Origin: Microbacteriaceae bacterium
Lineage (GTDB): Bacteria; Actinomycetota; Actinomycetes; Actinomycetales; Microbacteriaceae
Reading direction: 5' to 3'
Assembly: GCA_022701925.1 (NCBI GenBank)
Contig: JAKONM010000231.1
Coordinates: 1 to 18,506, forward strand
DNA: 18,506 bases
The notes below the pieces were generated by a model. That model saw only the letters and a list, made by a program, of their open reading frames with translations. It made no database searches and was not told where the DNA came from. Made by a program: the position numbers and the translations under genes. This document shows, piece after piece, positions 12,930 to 18,506 of this stretch. Within the stretch, counting starts at the first letter, position 1. Every line of letters begins with the position of its first letter.

Positions 12930-15406
12930 CAGCCGACGCTCGAGTAGGCGACGATGCCGCGGCGGATCGCCTCGATCGCCTGCTGGGCGCTCTTGGCCGT
13001 CCTCCCCTCGGACACCTGCTGGATCTGGTCCAGCACGTCCACGACCTGCTTGGTCCAGCGCACGAAGTCGCCCGCTGCGAGGTCCGCCTCGCGCAGCACG
13101 GCGTCGAGCGCGCCGCCGCGCGCCCAGCGGTGCATCGCGGCGCACAGCCCGACGGACGGCACGGTGGAGCCCGGCAGCCGGTGCGACCGCTCCAGGTCGT
13201 CCAGCCGCTCCCAGAGGCCCTCGAGCCGGTTCCAGGCCTCGCGGAACGGGCCCTTCGGCAGCCAGCGCTCGTCCGCCGAGCCCTCCTCGCGCCGGGCCTC
13301 GTAGACGAAGACGGTGGCCAGCGCCGCGAAGGACGGCACGTCGAGCCCGTCCCAGACCCTGCGCCGCAGGCTCTCCGCCAGCAGCAGGTCGCGGTCGCCG
13401 TAGATGCGGGCGAGCGCGCGGCCGTGGGAGGTCAGGCCGACGCCGCCCTCCTCGTCGGCCCGCAGGTAGCCCTCGGCCAGCAGCACCTCGACCACGCGGT
13501 CGAAGACGCGGGCGACGGCGCCCGTGCGGGTCGCGATCTGCGCCTGCACGGCCTCCGTCTGGCGCTTGAGGCGCCACCAGCGCTCAGCCCAGCGGGACAG
13601 CTCCTCGCGGCGGGGCGACGAGTGGGCGGGGTGGGAGCGCATCCGGCGCCGCAGGTCGGCGATCTCGCGCTGCCGCCGCTCGCGCTGCTTGGCCGACTGG
13701 TCGCCGGGCTTCGCCCCGGCGCGCTCCAGGTCGCTGATCTCGCGGCGGAGCGACGCGTACTCGACGACGTCCCCGGAGACGCCGGTGTCGTCCTGCATCG
13801 CCTTCTCGTAGCCCCGCAGGGACTCCTCCTGCTGGCGCACCTTGCGCGCCAGGTCCACGACCGCGCGGTCCGCCTGGAACTGCGCGAAGGACGACTCGAG
13901 GATCGTGCGGGTGCGGTCGCGGCCGAACTGCTCGATCAGGTTCACGGCCATGTTGTAGGTCGGCTTGAACGAGGAGTTCATGGGGTACGACCGGCGGGAC
14001 GCCAGGGAGGCGATGGCCTGGGGGTCCAGGCCGTCCTGCCAGCAGATGACGCTGTGGCCCTCGACGTCGATGCCGCGGCGCCCGGCCCGGCCCGTCAGCT
14101 GCGTGTACTCCCCCGGCGTGATGGGCACGCGGGCCTCGCCGTTGAACTTCTCCAGCTTCTCCAGCACCACCGTGCGCGCCGGCATGTTGATGCCGAGCGC
14201 CAGCGTCTCGGTGGCGAAGACGGCCTTCACGAGCTTGCGCTGGAACAGCTCCTCGACCACCTCCTTGAAGGCGGGCAGCAGTCCGGCGTGGTGCGCGGCG
14301 ACGCCCCGCTCCAGCCCCTCGAGCCACTCCCAGTAGCCGAGCACGGCCAGGTCCTCGTCCAGCAGCGTGCGGCAGCGCTCCTCGACGACCGCGCGGATCT
14401 CCTCCCGCTCCCACGCCTCGGTCAGCCGGATGCCGTCGCGCATCGCCTGCCGCACGGCGGCGTCGCAGCCCGCGCGGCTGAAGACGAAGAAGATGGCCGG
14501 CAGCAGGTGGTGCTCGTCCAGCAGGTCGACGATCGCGCTGCGGGGCATGCCGAACGACCTCGGCGCGCCGCCCTTCGAGTGCCGGCGGCCCACGTCCTGC
14601 GCCTGGCGGCTCGAGATCGTGCGGCCCGCGTGCCGGGACATCTGCAGCAGCTCCGGGTTGACTCGCGCGGCGCCGCCGCTCGCAGCCTGGGTGGCGTCGA
14701 ACAGGTCGACCAGCTTGGAGCGCATCAGGACGTGCTGCTCCAGCGGCACGGGCCGCTCCTCGGAGACCACGATGCGGGTGGTGCCGCGCACGGCCTGCAG
14801 CCACTCGCCGAACTCCTCGGCGTTCGACACGGTGGCGGACAGCGAGACCATCCGCACCCGCTGCGGCAGGTGGATGATCACCTCCTCCCACACCGCCCCG
14901 CGGAAGCGGTCGGCCAGGAAGTGCACCTCGTCCATCACGACCCACGCCAGGTCGTCGAGCAGGTCGCTGCCCGCGTAGAGCATGTTGCGCAGCACCTCGG
15001 TGGTCATGACGACCACCCGGGCTCGCGGGTTCACCGCGGTGTCGCCGGTCAGCAGGCCGACGTGGTCCGGTCCGTACACGTCGACCAGCTCGGCGTACTT
15101 CTGGTTCGACAGCGCCTTCATCGGCGCGGTGTAGAAGACCTTGTCGCGCGGGCTCGCCATCGCCAGGTAGACCGCGAACTCGGCGATGATCGTCTTGCCG
15201 GCGCCGGTCGGCGCGGCCACCAGCACGCTCTCGCCGTCCTCGATCGCGACGCAGCCGTCGATCTGGAACGGGTCGAGGTCGAACGAGAGCCCGGCCCGGA
15301 AGGCCTCGACGGCCGGGTGCGTGCCGCGCCGGCGGGAGGCGGCGTACCGCTCCGCCGGCGACAGCACGGCCGTTCCGGCGGAGGAATCCACCGGTCGGGG
15401 AATCAC
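12929..15406 (-). CDS. helY: Ski2/Mtr4-like superfamily 2 helicase (HelY type)
   Basis: 825 residues. Helicase core: Walker A APTGAGKT (65-72), DEVH box (159-162), SAT (190-192) and motif VI QLTGRAGRRG (436-445). A charged, probably coiled-coil region (about 520-620) and a C-terminal DSHCT-like domain containing WARGGALDAVLREADLAAGDFVRW complete the Ski2/Mtr4 architecture. Eukaryotic relatives unwind RNA for the exosome; the bacterial role is poorly defined but probably RNA processing or decay. GTG at 15406 lies 2 bases past the tatC stop. The first 13 residues are poorly conserved in type, and GTG at 15367, before LSPAERYAASRRR, is an alternative start. No separate promoter is needed given the packing. 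Confidence 0.93.
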   Translation of the reverse strand: MIPRPVDSSAGTAVLSPAERYAASRRRGTHPAVEAFRAGLSFDLDPFQIDGCVAIEDGESVLVAAPTGAGKTIIAEFAVYLAMASPRDKVFYTAPMKALSNQKYAELVDVYGPDHVGLLTGDTAVNPRARVVVMTTEVLRNMLYAGSDLLDDLAWVVMDEVHFLADRFRGAVWEEVIIHLPQRVRMVSLSATVSNAEEFGEWLQAVRGTTRIVVSEERPVPLEQHVLMRSKLVDLFDATQAASGGAARVNPELLQMSRHAGRTISSRQAQDVGRRHSKGGAPRSFGMPRSAIVDLLDEHHLLPAIFFVFSRAGCDAAVRQAMRDGIRLTEAWEREEIRAVVEERCRTLLDEDLAVLGYWEWLEGLERGVAAHHAGLLPAFKEVVEELFQRKLVKAVFATETLALGINMPARTVVLEKLEKFNGEARVPITPGEYTQLTGRAGRRGIDVEGHSVICWQDGLDPQAIASLASRRSYPMNSSFKPTYNMAVNLIEQFGRDRTRTILESSFAQFQADRAVVDLARKVRQQEESLRGYEKAMQDDTGVSGDVVEYASLRREISDLERAGAKPGDQSAKQRERRQREIADLRRRMRSHPAHSSPRREELSRWAERWWRLKRQTEAVQAQIATRTGAVARVFDRVVEVLLAEGYLRADEEGGVGLTSHGRALARIYGDRDLLLAESLRRRVWDGLDVPSFAALATVFVYEARREEGSADERWLPKGPFREAWNRLEGLWERLDDLERSHRLPGSTVPSVGLCAAMHRWARGGALDAVLREADLAAGDFVRWTKQVVDVLDQIQQVSEGRTAKSAQQAIEAIRRGIVAYSSVG

Positions 15407-15408
15407 CC

Positions 15409-16155
15409 CTACAGGCTACCCGCGTCCTCGAGGACGGCTGCGTCGCGCTTGGCGATGCGCCGGTCGTGGGCGAGCGTCACGGCCACGGCCGCGAAGTACA
15501 GCGCGATCATCGGCAGCGCCAGCAGGACCATCGAGATGACGTCCGCCGACGGGGTCGCCATGGCCGTGAACAGCGTGATCACCAGGATCGCGATGCGCCA
15601 CGACTTGAGGATCGCCTTGCCGGAGATCACGCCGGCGAAGTTCAGCAGCACCAGGAACACCGGGAGCACGAACGCGATGCCGATCACCAGCATCAGCCGC
15701 AGCGCGAAGTCCAGGTAGCTCTTCGCGTCGATGAGCGACTCGCCGCTGTCGGCCAGGCCGATCATCAGCGCGACGATGTGCGGGATCACGAGGAACCCCG
15801 CCGCGCACCCGCCGAGGAACAGCGGCACGGCGCTGAAGAAGAAGCCGAAGACGTACTTCTTCTCCTGACGCGTGAACGCCGGCGTCAGGAAGGCGAAGAT
15901 CTGGTACAGCCAGATCGGGCTCGTGATCACGATGCCCACCACGACCGCGATCTCCAGGCGCACGTCGAAGGCGCTGGTGATCGTCGGGAAGTTCAGCCCG
16001 CTGAGCCGGGAGTCGCCCGCCGACTGCAGCGGGTCGCTGAGCATCTTCAGCACCCACTCCGAGGCGAACCAGCCCACGACCGCGCCGCCGAGCACGCCCA
16101 GGGCGGCCCACATCAGGCGGCGCCGCAGCTCGAGCAGGTGCTCGATCAGCGGCAT
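15409..16155 (-). CDS. tatC: Sec-independent translocase subunit TatC
   Basis: 248 residues from ATG 16155. Signature N-terminus MPLIEHLLELRRRL and six hydrophobic segments; the second cytoplasmic/periplasmic loop contains FTRQEKKYVFGFFFSAVPLFLGG. TatC recognises the twin-arginine signal peptide and assembles TatA for export of folded proteins. The frame stays open for 24 codons upstream, and these look coding: GKRKARDDEGR just before the Met is a typical basic TatC N-terminus. No ATG/GTG/TTG exists in them, but a CTG at 16218 overlaps the tatA stop as CTGA and could be the true start, giving 269 residues. GAGGG four bases before ATG 16155 supports the conventional start. Confidence 0.95.
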   Translation of the reverse strand: MPLIEHLLELRRRLMWAALGVLGGAVVGWFASEWVLKMLSDPLQSAGDSRLSGLNFPTITSAFDVRLEIAVVVGIVITSPIWLYQIFAFLTPAFTRQEKKYVFGFFFSAVPLFLGGCAAGFLVIPHIVALMIGLADSGESLIDAKSYLDFALRLMLVIGIAFVLPVFLVLLNFAGVISGKAILKSWRIAILVITLFTAMATPSADVISMVLLALPMIALYFAAVAVTLAHDRRIAKRDAAVLEDAGSL

Positions 16156-16214
16156 CCGGCCCTCGTCGTCGCGGGCCTTCCGCTTGCCCCGTGCGGAGCG
16201 GGGCGCGGTGGCGG

Positions 16215-16478
16215 TCAGCGCTCGTCAGGCGAGCGACGCGCCTGCGGGGTCGCCGGGGCCTCGTTCGTGTAGACGACCTCGCGCTCGGCGTCCGCCTTCG
16301 CGGCGTCCTTGCGCTCGTCCTTGATGTCGTCCTTCACGTCGTTGATCTCCTTGCGGAAGATCTTGATCGACTGGCCCAGGCCCTTGGCGAAGATCGGCAG
16401 CTTGGACGCGCCGAAGAGCACGAGCACGACCGCGACGACGACGAGGAGGTGGACACCGGTGAGGTTGCCGAAAGGCAT
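16215..16478 (-). CDS. tatA: Sec-independent translocase subunit TatA
   Basis: 87 residues: N-terminal hydrophobic helix (VHLLVVVAVVLVLF), the FG hinge (FGASKLP), an amphipathic helix (IFAKGLGQSIKIFRKEINDVKDDIKDE) and a charged disordered tail. This is the pore-forming component that partners TatC. No tatB is present; TatA of this type often suffices with TatC in Gram-positives, or a tatB lies elsewhere as in other actinobacteria. GGAG lies seven bases before the ATG. First gene of the tatA-tatC-helicase-lnt-nei operon. Confidence 0.95.
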   Translation of the reverse strand: MPFGNLTGVHLLVVVAVVLVLFGASKLPIFAKGLGQSIKIFRKEINDVKDDIKDERKDAAKADAEREVVYTNEAPATPQARRSPDER

Positions 16479-16543
16479 GTGCTGCTCCGTTTCCGGCTGC
16501 GATGCCGTAAGCCGACCGGGACTTCCGATTCGGTCTGCTCCGC

Positions 16544-16549
16544 AGTGTA
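16544..16549 (-). promoter_or_regulatory. candidate -10 box for the tatA operon
   Basis: TACACT on the minus strand, 65 bases before the tatA ATG, the best TANNNT match in the 133-bp gap downstream of pafC. No recognisable -35. The leader of roughly 58 bases ends in a normal ribosome-binding site. Confidence 0.4.
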
Positions 16550-16560
16550 GGCACGGATGT

Positions 16561-16572
16561 CCCCCGCGGGGG
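16561..16572. terminator. GC palindrome downstream of pafBC
   Basis: Perfect 12-bp palindrome CCCCCG-CGGGGG, 40 bp past the pafC stop and just upstream of the putative tatA -10. It might end pafBC transcription or be a protein site; chance palindromes of this composition are expected in such GC-rich DNA. Confidence 0.25.
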
Positions 16573-16611
16573 GCGCCGCACGCGGGTTCGAGCGCACTTC
16601 ATCGGGCCGGG

Positions 16612-17592
16612 TCAGGTCCTGCCGTACCGATCGAGACCCGCGCGGGCCCATTCGCGTACCGCCTCGCGCGCCTCCGCCGGCTCCAGCACCTCGACGAGGC
16701 CGGGACGGCTGGCGACCAGGCGCTTCAGGCCGTGCAGGTGGGCGATCCGCAGGCGCGTCCGCACCCTGCCGCGGCGGGAGCCCTTCTCCAGGACGGGCCG
16801 GTCGCCCAGGTAGTCGGCCAGCAGCGGCAGCGCGGCCTCCGCCACCTCGATCAGCACCTGCAGGTCCTGCTTGGAGGGCTGGAAGATCCGCTCGGGCAGC
16901 GTCAGGTCGGCGGGCCGCTGGGGCGTCGCATCCGGGTCGGGGCGCACGCCCCGCATCCGGTCGAGCCGGAACGTCCTGAGCGCGCCGCGCGACCGGTCGC
17001 AGGCCCGCAGGTACCAGGACTCGTCGACCGACTCGACCCGCAGGGGCTCGACCTCCCGCTGCTCCCGCTCCCCCCGCCCGTTCAGGTAGTCGAAGACGAG
17101 CACCCGGCCGGCGTCGACCGCGTCGCGGACCGCGCCGAGCAGGGCGTCCGCCCCGCCCTCCACGGCGACCGGCGCGGGTGCGCCGCTCGCGGCGCGCTGC
17201 AGCTTTGCGGTGAGGGTGGCCACCGTCTCGCGGTCGGCGTTCGCCGGCAGGGCGGCCACGTACTGCAGGCCGGCGATCAGCGCCGCGGCCTCCCGCGCGG
17301 AGAAGCGGGGCGAGTCGTCGATCGCCACCTGGTGGGTGATGGCGATCTCGTCGCGCTGGTCGAACCGGTCCCAGTCGATGTCGAACAGGTCGCCCGGCTG
17401 GTAGGTGCGGGTCTCCCCCGGCACCCCGGACACCGCGATCAGCGTGACCGCGTCGCGGATGCGCTGCTCCCCCACGCCGAAGTGGGCGGCGGCCTGCGCC
17501 ACCGGGATGCCGTCGTTGTCGAGCAGGTAGGGCACGAGGGCCAGCAGGAAGGCGAGGCGGTCCTGCACCCGCAGCGGCTGCGCCTCAGCCAT
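16612..17592 (-). CDS. pafC: WYL-domain transcriptional regulator PafC
   Basis: 326 residues. An N-terminal winged-helix-type region (IPVAQAAAHFGVGEQRIRDAV) is followed by a WYL domain with FDYLNGRGEREQREVEPLRVESVDESWYLRACD and FRLDRMRG, then a C-terminal WCX extension. PafC pairs with PafB; in mycobacteria the heterodimer activates LexA/RecA-independent DNA-damage genes, probably after sensing single-stranded DNA through the WYL region. The ATG at 17592 overlaps the pafB stop by eight bases, so the two are made together. Gene order pafB-pafC-tatA-tatC-helicase is the conserved actinobacterial one. Confidence 0.94.
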   Translation of the reverse strand: MAEAQPLRVQDRLAFLLALVPYLLDNDGIPVAQAAAHFGVGEQRIRDAVTLIAVSGVPGETRTYQPGDLFDIDWDRFDQRDEIAITHQVAIDDSPRFSAREAAALIAGLQYVAALPANADRETVATLTAKLQRAASGAPAPVAVEGGADALLGAVRDAVDAGRVLVFDYLNGRGEREQREVEPLRVESVDESWYLRACDRSRGALRTFRLDRMRGVRPDPDATPQRPADLTLPERIFQPSKQDLQVLIEVAEAALPLLADYLGDRPVLEKGSRRGRVRTRLRIAHLHGLKRLVASRPGLVEVLEPAEAREAVREWARAGLDRYGRT

Positions 17593-18506
17593 GCGACGCC
17601 CCGTGGTCGGCGGCGACCGCGCGCAGCCGGTCGCGCACCGCCCGGACCAGCTCCGGCGGCTCGAGCACCAGCACCTCCGGCCCGAAGGCCGTGATCTCGT
17701 CCGCGAACAGCGCCACGTCCGGGTAGTGCAGCGCCAGCCGGCCGTCGCCGGCGTCCTCCCCGCGGGACCCGAGGCGGGCGGCGGCGTCCGTCTCCGGCTC
17801 CACCTGCAGCAGCGCGCGGTTGGCCGCGGTCACGTCGCGCAGGCCCTGCCGCGCCTCCTCGGCCGGGTCGCCCTCGAAGGGCTCGAAGGTCTGTCCCGTC
17901 TCCTCCACCGCGCCGGTGATGCGGCTGAGCAGGAAGGTGCGGCGCGCACCGGCGCCCACGTCCTGGCCGTGCACGTGCCAGCGCCCGCCGAACTGCACCA
18001 GCGCGGCCGGCTGCAGCTCGCGGCGCCGCACCCGCTGCTCCCCCGGCTTCAGGTAGCCGAAGCGCACCGCCCTGCGCCGCTCGATGGCCGCGCGCAGCGG
18101 GTCGAAGGCGGCGTCCCTGGCGCGCAGGCGCGGGGCGAAGCCGATCAGCGGGGCCTCCGAGTCGACGCCGAGCGAGCGCAGCTTCATCAGCGCCCGCCGC
18201 GACTCCCCGGACAGCGAGCCCTCGCGCCAGGCCAGGGAGGCCAGCTGCAGCAGCGCGATCTCCTGCGGCGTGAAGACCACGTCGGCGGGCAGGTCGTACT
18301 CGCCCTTCGTGATTCGGTAGCGGGTGAACTGCACCGCGCCCTGGTCGGCGGGCAGCTCGATCGACTCGAGGGGCACGCCCAGGTCGCGCACGTCCTCCTT
18401 GTCGCGCTCGAACTGCCGCTCGAGGCTGGCGTTGTCGCCGCCGCGCCGGTACCGCTGGCGGTAGCCCTGCACCGACTCGAGGATCTCGGCCTTCGTCAGC
18501 CCCGTC
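17585..18506 (-). CDS. pafB: WYL-domain transcriptional regulator PafB, 5' end outside window
   Basis: At least 306 residues are visible; the frame runs off the right edge and the N-terminal part of the helix-turn-helix region is missing. Reading from the edge, TGLTKAEILESVQGYRQRY precedes the GTG at 18472 and is clearly coding, so that GTG is internal. The WYL domain is recognisable at VRFGYLKPGEQRVRRRELQP and FLLSRITG, but the eponymous Trp-Tyr-Leu is Trp-His-Val (GGRWHVHGQD). A C-terminal WCX-like part ends in LRAVAADHGASHG. Partner of PafC (overlapping gene) in the DNA-damage regulator. Confidence 0.92.
   Translation of the reverse strand, partial: TGLTKAEILESVQGYRQRYRRGGDNASLERQFERDKEDVRDLGVPLESIELPADQGAVQFTRYRITKGEYDLPADVVFTPQEIALLQLASLAWREGSLSGESRRALMKLRSLGVDSEAPLIGFAPRLRARDAAFDPLRAAIERRRAVRFGYLKPGEQRVRRRELQPAALVQFGGRWHVHGQDVGAGARRTFLLSRITGAVEETGQTFEPFEGDPAEEARQGLRDVTAANRALLQVEPETDAAARLGSRGEDAGDGRLALHYPDVALFADEITAFGPEVLVLEPPELVRAVRDRLRAVAADHGASHG

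Noticed and set aside
13130..15718. 862-codon plus-strand open frame opposite the helicase
   Set aside because: Antisense shadow with His/Gln/Arg-rich sequence; the minus-strand helicase has every expected motif.

Overview
The window comes from a very GC-rich actinobacterium, most likely a member of the Microbacteriaceae or a close relative. This rests on the strong G/C bias at third codon positions, the frequent GTG starts, the tatA-tatC-helicase-lnt linkage next to pafBC, the presence of RbpA (an actinobacterial RNA polymerase factor), and SDR/NUDIX/EI24 genes of the type seen in that family. Species assignment is inference. No rRNA, tRNA, CRISPR array or insertion sequence is visible, and no stretch longer than 300 bases lacks a gene.

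Left part (1-2632): the 3' end of a PTS phosphocarrier (HPr domain, probably the C-terminus of DhaM), a tiny predicted membrane protein, a YihY/BrkB-type membrane protein on the minus strand preceded by a possible 30-codon overlapping leader ORF, and a 113-residue protein with a membrane segment and an HEAVH metal-binding motif. Middle (2683-5562): one long plus-strand gene joins a metal-dependent amidohydrolase domain to a complete kynureninase. Just behind it lie two XerCD/dif-like sites in inverted orientation 20 bp apart, then a VapBC toxin-antitoxin pair on the minus strand whose promoter region carries a repeated operator motif.

Right part (5563-18506): a minus-strand run SDR - NUDIX - EI24; a divergent plus-strand run nfeD - SPFH/stomatin - glycerophosphodiester phosphodiesterase, followed by rbpA behind a textbook SigR/SigH-type promoter (GGAAT-N18-GTT); then a tightly packed minus-strand operon tatA - tatC - Ski2-like helicase - lnt - nei, ending in a strong hairpin shared with convergent rbpA; and pafC with the 3' part of pafB, two WYL-domain regulators.

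How the parts work together: tatA/tatC (export of folded proteins), lnt (lipoprotein N-acylation), nfeD/SPFH (membrane microdomains), EI24 and YihY are envelope functions. Helicase, Nei, NUDIX, PafBC and RbpA concern nucleic-acid maintenance, DNA-damage response and stress transcription. The two observations most worth following are the paired dif-like sites beside a toxin-antitoxin module, possibly the chromosome terminus or a Xer-mobilised module, and the amidohydrolase-kynureninase fusion, possibly a one-polypeptide route from N-formylkynurenine to anthranilate.
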